Below the pieces are notes generated by a model. That model was not told the origin of the DNA, ran no database searches, and saw nothing but the letters and a program-made list of their open reading frames with translations. From Siphonodentalium dalli (Eukaryota > Mollusca > Scaphopoda > Gadilida > Siphonodentaliidae), in the NCBI GenBank assembly GCA_032622095.1, contig CP136064.1, positions 1,490,001 to 1,554,000 of the forward strand: 64,000 bases of DNA, given 5' to 3'. A program made the translations under genes and the position numbers. This document shows positions 23,252 through 36,989 of this stretch, piece after piece (within the stretch, counting starts at the first letter, position 1; each line of letters starts with the position of its first letter).

Positions 23252-24396
23252 ATGGTGGAGTACGGTTGGATATTTTCTATTTGGCGCATGTTTCTCCATA
23301 CCGCGCCATGTCAAATCTGGCCATATCCGAATCGGGTTGTCATTTACAATGACTACAGAAAATAAATATCTTCATGTTGGAATGCAAATGTATGTTTAAA
23401 GAAACAGATGTATCTCAACTTAAAGGAACATAAGTAACACAGTCACCAACTTAAAGGGGTATCTGCTATAGACTGGTTCCATGGTGGAGTACGGTTGGAT
23501 ATTTTCAATTTGGCGCATGTTTCTCCCTACCGCGCCATGTCAAATCTGGCCATATCCGAATCGGGTTGTCATTTACAATGACTACAGAAAATAAATATCT
23601 TCATGTTGGAATGCAAATGTATGTTTAAAGGAACAGATGTATCTCAACTTAAAGGGACATAAGTAACACAGTCACCAACTTTAAGGGGTATCTGCTATAG
23701 ACTGGTTCCATGGTGGAGTACGGTTGGATATTTTCAATTTGGCGCATGTTTTTCCATACCGCGCCATGTCAAATCTGGCCATATCCGAATCGGGTTGTCA
23801 TTTACAATGACTACAGAAAATAAATATCTTCATGTTGGAAAGCAAATGTATGTTTAAAGGAACAGATGTATCTCAACTTAAAGGGACATAAGTAACACAG
23901 TCACCAACTTAAAGGGGTATCTGCTATAGACTGGTTCCATGGTGGAGTACGGTTGGATATTTTCAATTTGGCGCATGTTTCTCCATACCGCGCCATGTCA
24001 AATCTGGCCATATCCGAATCGGGTTGTCATTTACAATGACTGCAGAAAATATATATCTTCATGGTGGAATGCAAATGTATGTTTAAAGGAACAGATGTAT
24101 CTCAACTTAAAGGGACATAAGTAACACAGTCACCAACTTAAATGGGTATCTGCTATAGACTGGTTCCATGGTGGAGTACGGTTGGATATTTTCTATTTGG
24201 CGCATGTTTCTCCATACCGCGCCATGTCAAATCTGGCCATATCCGAATCGGGTTGTCATTTACAATGACTACAGAAAATAAATATCTTCATGTTGGAATG
24301 CAAATGTATGTTTAAAGGAACAGATGTATCTCAACTTAAAGGGACATAAGTAACACAGTCACCAACTTTAAGGGGTATCTGCTATAGACTGGTTCC
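23252..24396. repeat. Five-monomer unit, copy 2 of 3
   Basis: This block repeats the preceding 1145 bp in order and in marks. The fourth monomer (23939) has the ordinary ACATAAGTAAC tail. Confidence 0.87.
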
Positions 24397-25541
24397 ATGG
24401 TGGAGTACGGTTGGATATTTTCTATTTGGCGCATGTTTCTCCATACCGCGCCATGTCAAATCTGGCCATATCCGAAGCGGGTTGTCATTTACAATGACTA
24501 CAGAAAATAAATATCTTCATGTTGGAATGCAAATGTATGTTTAAAGAAACAGATGTATCTCAACTTAAAGGAACATAAGTAACACAGTCACCAACTTTAA
24601 GGAGTATCTGCTATAGACTGGTTCCATGGTGGAGTACTGTTGGATATTTTCAATTTGGCGCATGTTTCTCCCTACCGCGCCATGTCAAATCTGGCCATAT
24701 CCGAATCGGGTTGTCATTTACAATGACTACAGAAAATAAATATCTTCATGTTGGAATGCAAATGTATGTTTAAAGGAACAGATGTATCTCAACTTAAAGG
24801 GACATAAGTAACACAGTCACCAACTTTAAGGGGTATCTGCTATAGACTGGTTCCATGGTGGAGTACGGTTGGATATTTTCAATTTGGCGCATGTTTTTCC
24901 ATACCGCGCCATGTCAAATCTGGCCATATCCGAATCGGGTTGTCATTTACAATGACTACAGAAAATAAATATCTTCATGTTGGAAAGCAAATGTATGTTT
25001 AAAGGAACAGATGTATCTCAACTTAAAGGGACATAAGTAACACAGTCACCAACTTAAAGGGGTATCTGCTATAGACTGGTTCCATGGTGGAGTACGGTTG
25101 GATATTTTCAATTTGGCGCATGTTTCTCCATACCGCGCCATGTCAAATCTGGCCATATCCGAATCGGGTTGTCATTTACAATGACTGCAGAAAATATATA
25201 TCTTCATGGTGGAATGCAAATGTATGTTTAAAGGAACAGATGTATCTCAACTTAAAGGGACATAAGTAACACAGTCACCAACTTAAATGGGTATCTGCTA
25301 TAGACTGGTTCCATGGTGGAGTACGGTTGGATATTTTCTATTTGGCGCATGTTTCTTCATACCGCGCCATGTCAAATCTGGCCCTATACGAATCGGGTTG
25401 TCATTTACAATGACTGCAGAAAATATATATCTTCATGGTGGAATGCAAATGTATGTTTAAAGGAACAGATGTATCTCAACTTAAAGGGACATAAGTAACA
25501 CAGTCACCAACTTTAAGGGGTATCTGCTATAGACTGGTTCC
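24397..25541. repeat. Five-monomer unit, copy 3 of 3 (divergent end)
   Basis: The third unit has CCGAAGCGGG in the first monomer (about 24473-24482), AAGGAGTATC before the second, and GTACTGTTGG in the second. Its fifth monomer (25313) is the GGCCCTATACGAATC type with a private TTTCTTCATACC, so the block runs into the cassette also found at 11117. Confidence 0.84.
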
Positions 25542-25999
25542 ATGGTGGAGTACGGTTGGATATTTTCAATTTGGCGCATGTTTCTCCATACCGCGCCATG
25601 TCAAATCTGGCCATATCCGAATCGGGTTGTCATTTACAATGACTGCAGAAAATAAATATCTTCATGTTGGAATGCAAATGTATGTTTAAAGGAACAGATG
25701 TATCTCAACTTAAAGGGACATAAGTAACACATTCACCAACTTAAAGAGGTGTCTGATTTAGACTGGTTCCATGGTGGAGTACGGTTGGATATTTTCTACT
25801 TGGCGCATGTTTCTCCATACCGCGCCATGTCAAATCTGGCCATATCCGAATCGGGTTGTCATTTACAATGACTACAGAAAATAAGTATCTTCATGTTGGA
25901 ATGCAAATGTATGTTTAGAGGAACAGATGTATCTCAACTTAAAGGGACATAAGTAACACAGTCACCAACTTTAAGGGGTATCTGCTATAGACTGGTTCC
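25313..25999. repeat. Three-monomer linker cassette
   Basis: Monomers at 25313 (GGCCCTATACG), 25542 (ACTGCAGAAAATAAAT with an ACATTCACC tail) and 25771 (CTACTTGG, AAATAAGTATC, TTTAGAGGAAC) always precede the ACAGAAATTAAAT monomer of the core cassette. The same trio lies at 11117-11803, and a near copy lies at 50760-51446. Confidence 0.86.
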
Positions 26000-28900
26000 A
26001 TGGTGGAGTACGGTTGGATATTTTCTATTTGGCGCATGTTTCTCCATACCGCGCCATGTCAAATCTGGCCATATCCGAATCGGGTTGTCATTTACAATGA
26101 CTACAGAAATTAAATATCTTCATGTTGGAATGCAAATGTATGTTTAAAGGAACAGATGTATCTCAACTTAAAGGGACATAAGTAACACAGTCACCAACTT
26201 TAAGGGGTATCTGCTATAGACTGGTTCCATGGTGGAGTACTGTTGGATATTTTCAATTTGGCGCATGTTTCTCCATACCGCGCCATGTCAAATCTGGCCA
26301 TATCCGAATCGGGTTGTCATTTACAATGACTACAGAAAATAAATATCTTCATGTTGGAATGCAAATGTATGTTTAAAGGAACAGATGTATCTCAACTTAA
26401 AGGGACATAAGTAACACAGTCACCAACTTTAAGGGGTATCTGCTATAGACTGGTTCCATGGTGGAGTACGGTTGGATATTTTCAATTTGGCGCATGTTTC
26501 TCCATACCGCGCCATGTCAAATCTGGCCATATCCGAATCGGGTTGTCATTTACAATGACTACAGAAAATAAATATCTTCATGTTGGAATGCAAATGTATG
26601 TTTAAAGGAACAGATGTATCTCAACTTAAAGGGACATAAGCAACACAGTCACCAACTTAAAGGGGTATCTGCTATAGACTGGTTCCATGGTGGAGTACGG
26701 TTGGATATTTTCAATTTGGCGCATGTTTCTCCATACCGCGCCATGTCAAATCTGGCCATATCCGAATCGGGTTGTCATTTACAATGACTGCAGAAAATAT
26801 ATATCTTCATGGTGGAATGCAAATGTATGTTTAAAGGAACAGATGTATCTCAACTTAAAGGGACATAAGTAACACAGTCACCAACTTAAAGGGGTGTCTG
26901 ATATAGACTGGTTCCATGGTGGAGTACGGTTGGATATTTTCAATTTGGCGCATGTTTCTCCATACCGCGTCATGTCAAATCTGGCCCTATCCGAATCGGG
27001 TTGTCAATTACAATGACTGCATAAAATATATATCTTCATGGTGGAATGCAAATGTATGTTAAAGAAACAGATGTATCTCAACTTAAAGGGACATAAGTAA
27101 CACAGTCACCTACTTTAAGGGGTATCTGCTATAGACTGGTTCCATGGTGGAGTACGGTTGGATATTTTCAATTTGGCGCTTGTTTCTCCATACCGCGCCA
27201 TGTCAAATCTGGCCATATCCGAATCGGGTTGTCATTTACAATGACTGCAGAAAATATATATCTTCATGTTGGAATGCAAATGTATGTTTAAAGGAACAGA
27301 TGTATCTCAACTTAAAGGGACATAAGTAACACAGTCACCAACTTTAAGGGGTATCTGCTATAGACTGGTTCCATGGTGGAGTACGGTTGGATATTTTCAA
27401 TTTGGCGCATGTTTCTCCATACCGCGCCATGTCAAATCTGGCCATATCCGAATCGGGTTGTCATTTACAATGACTGCAGAAAATATATATCTTCATGTTG
27501 GAATGCAAATGTATGTTTAAAGGAACAGATGTATCTCAACTTAAAGGGACATAAGTAACACCGTCACCAACTTTAAGGGATATCTGCTATAGACTGGTTA
27601 CATGGTGGAGTACGGTTGGATATTTTCAATTTTGCGCATGTTTCTCCATACCGCGCCATGTCAAATCTGGCCATATCCGAATCGGGTTGTCATTTACAAT
27701 GACTACAGAAAATAAATATCTTCATGTTGGAATGCAAATGTATGTTTAAAGGAACAGATGTATCTCAACTTAAAGGAACATAAGTAACACAGTCACCAAC
27801 TTAAAGAGGTGTCTGATTTAGACTGGTTCCATGGTGGAGTACGGTTGGATATTTTCTATTTGGCGCATGTTTCTCCATACCGCGCCATGTCAAATCTGGC
27901 CATATCCGAATCGGGTTGTCATTTACAATGACTACAGAAAATAAATATCTTCATGTTGGAATGCAAATGTATGTTTAAAGGAACAGATGTATCTCAACTT
28001 AAAGGGACATAAGTAACACAGTTACCAACTTTAAGGGGTATCTGCTATAGACTGTTTCCATGGTGGAGTACGGTTGGATATTTTCTATTTGGCGCATGTT
28101 TCTCCATACCGCGCCATGTCAAATCTGGCCATATCCGAATCGGGTTGTCATTTACAATGACTACAGAAAATAAATATCTTCATGTTGGAATGCAAATGTA
28201 TGTTTAAAGAAACAGATGTATCTCAACTTAAAGGGACATAAGTAACACAGTCACCAACTTTAAGGGGTATCTGCTATAGACTGGTTCCATGGTGGAGTAC
28301 TGTTGGATATTTTCAATTTGGCGCATGTTTCTCCCTACCGCGCCATGTCAAATCTGGCCATATCCGAATCGGGTTGTCATTTACAATGACTACAGAAAAT
28401 AAATATCTTCATGTTGGAATGCAAATGTATGTTTAAAGGAACAGATGTATCTCAACTTAAAGGGACATAAGTAACACAGTCACCAACTTTAAGGGGTATC
28501 TGCTATAGACTGGTTCCATGGTGGAGTACGGTTGGATATTTTCTATTTGGCGCATGTTTCTCCATACCGTGCCATGTCAAATCTGGCCATATCCGAATCG
28601 GGTTGTCATTTACAATGACTACAGAAAATAAATATCTTCATGTTGGAATGCAAATGTATGTTTAAAGAAACAGATGTATCTCAACTTAAAGGAACATAAG
28701 TAACACAGTCACCAACTTTAAGGGGTATCTGCTATAGACTGGTTCCATGGTGGAGTACTGTTGGATATTTTCAATTTGGCGCATGTTTCTCCCTACCGCG
28801 CCATGTCAAATCTGGCCATATCCGAATCGGGTTGTCATTTACAATGACTACAGAAAATAAATATCTTCATGTTGGAATGCAAATGTATGTTTAAAGGAAC

Positions 28901-29433
28901 AGATGTATCTCAACTTAAAGGGACATAAGTAACACAGTCACCAACTTTAAGGGGTATCTGCTATAGACTGGTTCCATGGTGGAGTACGGTTGGATATTTT
29001 CAATTTGGCGCATGTTTTTCCATACCGCGCCATGTCAAATCTGGCCATATCCGAATCGGGTTGTCATTTACAATGACTACAGAAAATAAATATCTTCATG
29101 TTGGAAAGCAAATGTATGTTTAAAGGAACAGATGTATCTCAACTTAAAGGGACATAAGTAACACAGTCACCAACTTAAAGGGGTATCTGCTATAGACTGG
29201 TTCCATGGTGGAGTACGGTTGGATATTTTCTATTTGGCGCATGTTTCTCCATACCGCGCCATGTCAAATCTGGCCATATCCGAATCGGGTTGTCATTTAC
29301 AATGACTGCAGAAAATATATATCTTCATGTTGGAATGCAAATGTATGTTTAAAGGAACAGATGTATCTCAACTTAAAGGGACATAAGTAACACAGTCACC
29401 AACTTAAAGGGGTATCTGCTATAGACTGGTTCC
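26000..29433. repeat. 16-monomer HOR period, copy 1 (3663 bp)
   Basis: The monomers from 26000 (ACAGAAATTAAAT) through the core cassette, the CAATTTTGCGC copy (27602), the CACAGTTACC tail, the CCGTGCC copy (28518) and the TGTTTTTCC copy (28976) reappear in order 3663 bp later. Private marks are TGCATAAAAT (about 27018-27027), CACCTACTTT (about 27107-27116) and ACTGTTTCC (about 28052-28060). Confidence 0.88.
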
Positions 29434-29662
29434 ATGGTGGAGTACGGTTGGATATTTTCAATTTGGCGCATGTTTCTCCATACCGCGCCATGTCAAATCT
29501 GGCCATATCCGAATCGGGTTGTCATTTACAATGACTGCAGAAAATAAATATCTTCATGTTGGAATGCAAATGTATGTTTAAAGGAACAGATGTATCTCAA
29601 CTTAAAGGGACATAAGTAACACATTCACCAACTTAAAGAGGTGTCTGCTATAGACTGGTTCC
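29434..29662. repeat. Joint monomer with one unit deleted
   Basis: This class A/B mixed copy (ACTGCAGAAAATAAAT, ACATTCACC) leads directly into the ACAGAAATTAAAT copy. At 11346, 25542 and 50989 a TTTAGAGGAAC monomer lies between them. The tail reads GAGGTGTCTGCTATAG, a hybrid of the two tails GAGGTGTCTGATTTAG and GGGTATCTGCTATAG. That puts the joint in the shared TCTG at about 29644-29647. Confidence 0.86.
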
Positions 29663-32600
29663 ATGGTGGAGTACGGTTGGATATTTTCTATTTGGCGCAT
29701 GTTTCTCCATACCGCGCCATGTCAAATCTGGCCATATCCGAATCGGGTTGTCATTTACAATGACTACAGAAATTAAATATCTTCATGTTGGAATGCAAAT
29801 GTATGTTTAAAGGAACAGATGTATCTCAACTTAAAGGGACATAAGTAACACAGTCACCAACTTTAAGGGGTATCTGCTATAGACTGGTTCCATGGTGGAG
29901 TACTGTTGGATATTTTCAATTTGGCGCATGTTTCTCCATACCGCGCCATGTCAAATCTGGCCATATCCGAATCGGGTTGTCATTTACAATGACTACAGAA
30001 AATAAATATCTTCATGTTGGAATGCAAATGTATGTTTAAAGGAACAGATGTATCTCAACTTAAAGGGACATAAGTAACACAGTCACCAACTTTAAGGGGT
30101 ATCTGCTATAGACTGGTTCCATGGTGGAGTACGGTTGGATATTTTCAATTTGGCGCATGTTTCTCCATACCGCGCCATGTCAAATCTGGCCATATCCGAA
30201 TCGGGTTGTCATTTACAATGACTACAGAAAATAAATATCTTCATGTTGGAATGCAAATGTATGTTTAAAGGAACAGATGTATCTCAACTTAAAGGGACAT
30301 AAGCAACACAGTCACCAACTTAAAGGGGTATCTGCTATAGACTGGTTCCATGGTGGAGTACGGTTGGATATTTTCAATTTGGCGCATGTTTCTCCATACC
30401 GCGCCATGTCAAATCTGGCCATATCCGAATCGGGTTGTCATTTACAATGACTGCAGAAAATATATATCTTCATGGTGGAATGCAAATGTATGTTTAAAGG
30501 AACAGATGTATCTCAACTTAAAGGGACATAAGTAACACAGTCACCAACTTAAAGGGGTGTCTGATATAGACTGGTTCCATGGTGGAGTACGGTTGGATAT
30601 TTTCAATTTGGCGCATGTTTCTCCATACCGCGTCATGTCAAATCTGGCCCTATCCGAATCGGGTTGTCAATTACAATGACTGCAGAAAATATATATCTTC
30701 ATGGTGGAATGCAAATGTATGTTAAAGAAACAGATGTATCTCAACTTAAAGGGACATAAGTAACACAGTCACCAACTTTAAGGGGTATCTGCTATAGACT
30801 GGTTCCATGGTGGAGTACGGTTGGATATTTTCAATTTGGCGCTTGTTTCTCCATACCGCGCCATGTCAAATCTGGCCATATCCGAATCGGGTTGTCATTT
30901 ACAATGACTGCAGAAAATATATATCTTCATGTTGGAATGCAAATGTATGTTTAAAGGAACAGATGTATCTCAACTTAAAGGGACATAAGTAACACAGTCA
31001 CCAACTTTAAGGGGTATCTGCTATAGACTGGTTCCATGGTGGAGTACGGTTGGATATTTTCAATTTGGCGCATGTTTCTCCATACCGCGCCATGTCAAAT
31101 CTGGCCATATCCGAATCGGGTTTTCATTTACAATGACTGCAGAAAATATATATCTTCATGTTGGAATGCAAATGTATGTTTAAAGGAACAGATGTATCTC
31201 AACTTAAAGGGACATAAGTAACACCGTCACCAACTTTAAGGGATATCTGCTATAGACTGGTTACATGGTGGAGTACGGTTGGATATTTTCAATTTTGCGC
31301 ATGTTTCTCCATACCGCGCCATGTCAAATCTGGCCATATCCGAATCGGGTTGTCATTTACAATGACTACAGAAAATAAATATCTTCATGTTGGAATGCAA
31401 ATGTATGTTTAAAGGAACAGATGTATCTCAACTTAAAGGAACATAAGTAACACAGTCACCAACTTAAAGAGGTGTCTGATTTAGACTGGTTCCATGGTGG
31501 AGTACGGTTGGATATTTTCTATTTGGCGCATGTTTCTCCATACCGCGCCATGTCAAATCTGGCCATATCCGAATCGGGTTGTCATTTACAATGACTACAG
31601 AAAATAAATATCTTCATGTTGGAATGCAAATGTATGTTTAAAGGAACAGATGTATCTCAACTTAAAGGGACATAAGTAACACAGTTACCAACTTTAAGGG
31701 GTATCTGCTATAGACTGGTTCCATGGTGGAGTACGGTTGGATATTTTCTATTTGGTGCATGTTTCTCCATACCGCGCCATGTCAAATCTGGCCATATCCG
31801 AATCGGGTTGTCATTTACAATGACTACAGAAAATAAATATCTTCATGTTGGAATGCAAATGTATGTTTAAAGAAACAGATGTATCTCAACTTAAAGGGAC
31901 ATAAGTAACACAGTCACCAACTTTAAGGGGTATCTGCTATAGACTGGTTCCATGGTGGAGTACTGTTGGATATTTTCAATTTGGCGCATGTTTCTCCCTA
32001 CCGCGCCATGTCAAATCTGGCCATATCCGAATCGGGTTGTCATTAACAATGACTACAGAAAATAAATATCTTCATGTTGGAATGCAAATGTATGTTTAAA
32101 GGAACAGATGTATCTCAACTTAAAGGGACATAAGTAACACAGTCACCAACTTTAAGGGGTATCTGCTATAGACTGGTTCCATGGTGGAGTACGGTTGGAT
32201 ATTTTCTATTTGGCGCATGTTTCTCCATACCGTGCCATGTCAAATCTGGCCATATCCGAATCGGGTTGTCATTTACAATGACTACAGAAAATAAATATCT
32301 TCATGTTGGAATGCAAATGTATGTTTAAAGAAACAGATGTATCTCAACTTAAAGGAACATAAGTAACACAGTCACCAACTTTAAGGGGTATCTGCTATAG
32401 ACTGGTTCCATGGTGGAGTACTGTTGGATATTTTCAATTTGGCGCATGTTTCTCCCTACCGCGCCATGTCAAATCTGGCCATATCCGAATCGGGTTGTCA
32501 TTTACAATGACTACAGAAAATAAATATCTTCATGTTGGAATGCAAATGTATGTTTAAAGGAACAGATGTATCTCAACTTAAAGGGACATAAGTAACACAG

Positions 32601-33096
32601 TCACCAACTTTAAGGGGTATCTGCTATAGACTGGTTCCATGGTGGAGTACGGTTGGATATTTTCAATTTGGCGCATGTTTTTCCATACCGCGCCATGTCA
32701 AATCTGGCCATATCCGAATCGGGTTGTCATTTACAATGACTACAGAAAATAAATATCTTCATGTTGGAAAGCAAATGTATGTTTAAAGGAACAGATGTAT
32801 CTCAACTTAAAGGGACATAAGTAACACAGTCACCAACTTAAAGTGGTATCTGCTATAGACTGGTTCCATGGTGGAGTACGGTTGGATATTTTCAATTTGG
32901 CGCATGTTTCTCCATACCGCGCCATGTCAAATCTGGCCATATCCGAATCGGGTTGTCGTTTACAATGACTGCAGAAAATATATATCTTCATGTTGGAATG
33001 CAAATGTATGTTTAAAGGAACAGATGTATCTCAACTTAAAGGGACATAAGTAACACAGTCACCAACTTAAAGAGGTGTCTGATTTAGAATGGTTCC
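29663..33096. repeat. 16-monomer HOR period, copy 2 (3663 bp)
   Basis: This is the counterpart of 26000-29433. Private marks are GGGTTTTCATTT (about 31118-31129), TTGGTGCATG (about 31752-31761), CATTAACAATG in the 31952 copy and GTCGTTTAC in the 32868 copy. The first of these changes V to F in the recurrent open frame. Confidence 0.88.
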
Positions 33097-33554
33097 ATGG
33101 TGGAGTACGGTTGGATATTTTCTACTTGGCGCATGTTTCTCCATACCGCGCCATGTCAAATCTGGCCATATCCGAATCGGGTTGTCATTTACAATGACTG
33201 CAGAAAATTTATATCTTCATGGTGGAATGCAAATGTATGTTTAAAGGAACAGATGTATCTCAACTTAAAGGGACATAAGTAACACAGTCACCAACTTTAA
33301 GGGGTATCTGCTATAGACTGGTTCCATGGTGGAGTACTGTTGGATATTTTCAATTTGGCGCATGTTTCTCCATACCGCGCCATGTCAAATCTGGCCATAT
33401 CCGAATCGGGTTGTCATTTACAATGACTGCAGAAAATATATATCTTCATGGTGGAATGAAAATGTATGTTTAAAGGAACAGATGTATCTCAACTTAAAGG
33501 TACATAAGTAACACCGTCACCAACTTTAAGGGGTATCTGCTATAGACTGGTTCC
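33097..33554. repeat. Right-domain head monomers, first occurrence
   Basis: The monomer at 33097 has CTACTTGG with the third class form ACTGCAGAAAATTTATATC. The monomer at 33326 has GTACTGTTGG, class A, and GGAATGAAAATG. This pair then recurs through the right part (36761 for the first; 40196, 45265, 49615, 55109 and 62662 for both). I saw neither mark to the left of here. The 33326 copy alone has AAAGGTACATAAG. Confidence 0.85.
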
Positions 33555-34928
33555 ATGGTGGAGTACTGTTGGATATTTTCAATTTGGCGCATGTTTCTCC
33601 CTACCGCGTCATGTCAAATCTGGCCATATCCGAATCGGGTTGTCATTTACAATGACTACAGAAAATAAATATCTTCATGTTGGAATGCAAATGTATGTTT
33701 AAAGAAACAGATGTATCTCAACTTAAAGGGACATAAGTAACACAGTCACCAACTTTAAGGGGTATCTGCTATAGACTGGTTACATGGTGGAGTACGGTTG
33801 GATATTTTCAATTTTGCGCATGTTTCTCCATACCGCGCCATGTCAAATCTGGCCATATCCGAATCGGGTTGTCATTTACAATGACTACAGAAAATAAATA
33901 TCTTCATGTTGGAATGCAAATGTATGTTTAAAGGAACAGATGTATCTCAACTTAAAGGAACATAAGTAACACAGTCACCAACTTAAAGAGGTGTCTGATT
34001 TAGACTGGTTCCATGGTGGAGTACGGTTGGATATTTTCTATTTGGCGCATGTTTCTCCATACCGCGCCATGTCAAATCTGGCCATATCCGAATCGGGTTG
34101 TCATTTACAATGACTACAGAAAATAAGTATCTTCATGTTGGAATGCAAATGTATGTTTAGAGGAACAGATGTATCTCAACTTAAAGGGACATAAGTAACA
34201 CAGTCACCAACTTTAAGGGGTATCTGCTATAGACTGGTTCCATGGTGGAGTACTGTTGGATATTTTCAATTTGACGCATGTTTCTCCCTACCGCGCCATG
34301 TCAAATCTGGCCATATCCGAATCGGGTTGTCATTAACAATGACTACAGAAAATAAATATCTTCATGTTGGAATGCAAATGTATGTTTAAAGGAACAGATG
34401 TATCTCAACTTAAAGGGACATAAGTAACACAGTCACCAACTTTAAGGGGTATCTGCTATAGACTGGTTCCATGGTGGAGTACGGTTGGATATTTTCTATT
34501 TGGCGCATGTTTCTCCATACCGTGCCATGTCAAATCTGGCCATATCCGAATCGGGTTGTCATTTACAATGACTACAGAAAATAAATATCTTCATGTTGGA
34601 ATGCAAATGTATGTTTAAAGAAACAGATGTATCTCAACTTAAAGGAACATAAGTAACACAGTCACCAACTTTAAGGGGTATCTGCTATAGACTGGTTCCA
34701 TGGTGGAGTACTGTTGGATATTTTCAATTTGGCGCATGTTTCTCCCTACCGCGCCATGTCAAATCTGGCCATATCCGAATCGGGTTGTCATTTACAATGA
34801 CTACAGAAAATAAATATCTTCATGTTGGAATGCAAATGTATGTTTAAAGGAACAGATGTATCTCAACTTAAAGGGACATAAGTAACACAGTCACCAACTT
34901 TAAGGGGTATCTGCTATAGACTGGTTCC
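33555..34928. repeat. Six-monomer cassette with TTTGACGC, copy 1
   Basis: The order is GCGTCATG copy (33555), CAATTTTGCGC (33784), AAATAAGTATC with TTTAGAGGAAC (34013), TTTGACGCATG with CATTAACAATG (34242), CCGTGCC (34471) and CTCCCTACC (34700). The TTTGACGC mark is confined to four monomers at 34242, 35387, 37448 and 38822. Confidence 0.86.
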
Positions 34929-36073
34929 ATGGTGGAGTACTGTTGGATATTTTCAATTTGGCGCATGTTTCTCCCTACCGCGTCATGTCAAATCTGGCCA
35001 TATCCGAATCGGGTTGTCATTTACAATGACTACAGAAAATAAATATCTTCATGTTGGAATGCAAATGTATGTTTAAAGAAACAGATGTATCTCAACTTAA
35101 AGGGACATAAGTAACACAGTCACCAACTTTAAGGGGTATCTGCTATAGACTGGTTACATGGTGGAGTACGGTTGGATATTTTCAATTTTGCGCATGTTTC
35201 TCCATACCGCGCCATGTCAAATCTGGCCATATCCGAATCGGGTTGTCATTTACAATGACTACAGAAAATAAGTATCTTCATGTTGGAATGCAAATGTATG
35301 TTTAGAGGAACAGATGTATCTCAACTTAAAGGGACATAAGTAACACAGTCACCAACTTTAAGGGGTATCTGCTATAGACTGGTTCCATGGTGGAGTACTG
35401 TTGGATATTTTCAATTTGACGCATGTTTCTCCCTACCGCGCCATGTCAAATCTGGCCATATCCGAATCGGGTTGTCATTAACAATGACTACAGAAAATAA
35501 ATATCTTCATGTTGGAATGCAAATGTATGTTTAAAGGAACAGATGTATCTCAACTTAAAGGGACATAAGTAACACAGTCACCAACTTTAAGGGGTATCTG
35601 CTATAGACTGGTTCCATGGTGGAGTACGGTTGGATATTTTCTATTTGGCGCATGTTTCTCCATACCGTGCCATGTCAAATCTGGCCATATCCGAATCGGG
35701 TTGTCATTTACAATGACTACAGAAAATAAATATCTTCATGTTGGAATGCAAATGTATGTTTAAAGAAACAGATGTATCTCAACTTAAAGGAACATAAGTA
35801 ACACAGTCACCAACTTTAAGGGGTATCTGCTATAGACTGGTTCCATGGTGGAGTACTGTTGGATATTTTCAATTTGGCGCATGTTTCTCCCTACCGCGCC
35901 ATGTCAAATCTGGCCATATCCGAATCGGGTTGTCATTTACAATGACTACAGAAAATAAATATCTTCATGTTGGAATGCAAATGTATGTTTAAAGGAACAG
36001 ATGTATCTCAACTTAAAGGGACATAAGTAACACAGTCACCAACTTTAAGGGGTATCTGCTATAGACTGGTTCC
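34929..36073. repeat. TTTGACGC cassette, copy 2 (one monomer lost)
   Basis: This copy has five monomers in place of six. The one at 35158 begins with CAATTTTGCGC like 33784 and ends with AAATAAGTATC and TTTAGAGGAAC like 34013. A clean 229-bp deletion by exchange within the monomer explains it. Confidence 0.87.
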
Positions 36074-36302
36074 ATGGTGGAGTACGGTTGGATATTTTCA
36101 ATTTGGCGCATGTTTTTCCATACCGCGCCATGTCAAATCTGGCCATATCCGAATCGGGTTGTCATTTACAATGACTACAGAAAATAAATATCTTCATGTT
36201 GGAAAGCAAATGTATGTTTAAAGGAACAGATGTATCTCAACTTAAAGGGACATAAGTAACACAGTCACCAACTTAAAGTGGTATCTGCTATAGACTGGTT
36301 CC

Positions 36303-36989
36303 ATGGTGGAGTACGGTTGGATATTTTCAATTTGGCGCATGTTTCTCCATACCGCGCCATGTCAAATCTGGCCATATCCGAATCGGGTTGTCATTTACAA
36401 TGACTGCAGAAAATATATATCTTCATGTTGGAATGCAAATGTATGTTTAAAGGAACAGATGTATCTCAACTTAAAGGGACATAAGTAACACAGTCACCAA
36501 CTTAAAGGGGTATCTGCTATAGACTGGTTCCATGGTGGAGTACGGTTGGATATTTTCAATTTGGCGCATGTTTCTCCATACCGCGCCATGTCAAATCTGG
36601 CCATATCCGAATCGGGTTGTCATTTACAATGACTGCAGAAAATATATATCTTCATGTTGGAATGCAAATGTATGTTTAAAGGAACAGATGTATCTCAACT
36701 TAAAGGGACATAAGTAACACAGTCACCAACTTAAAGAGGTGTCTGATTTAGAATGGTTCCATGGTGGAGTACGGTTGGATATTTTCTACTTGGCGCATGT
36801 TTCTCCATACCGCGCCATGTCAAATCTGGCCATATCCGAATCGGGTTGTCATTTACAATGACTGCAGAAAATTTATATCTTCATGGTGGAATGCAAATGT
36901 ATGTTTAAAGGAACAGATGTATCTCAACTTAAAGGGACATAAGTAACACAGTCACCAACTTTAAGGGGTATCTGCTATAGACTGGTTCC
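36303..36989. repeat. Right-domain head, extended form
   Basis: Two consecutive class A, CATGTTGG monomers (36303 and 36532) precede the ACTGCAGAAAATTTATATC copy (36761). At 32868 only one such monomer precedes it. The pair is kept at 39738, 44807, 54651 and 62204. The boundary before 36303 has AAAGTGGTATC, shared with those before 32868 and 39738. Confidence 0.84.
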
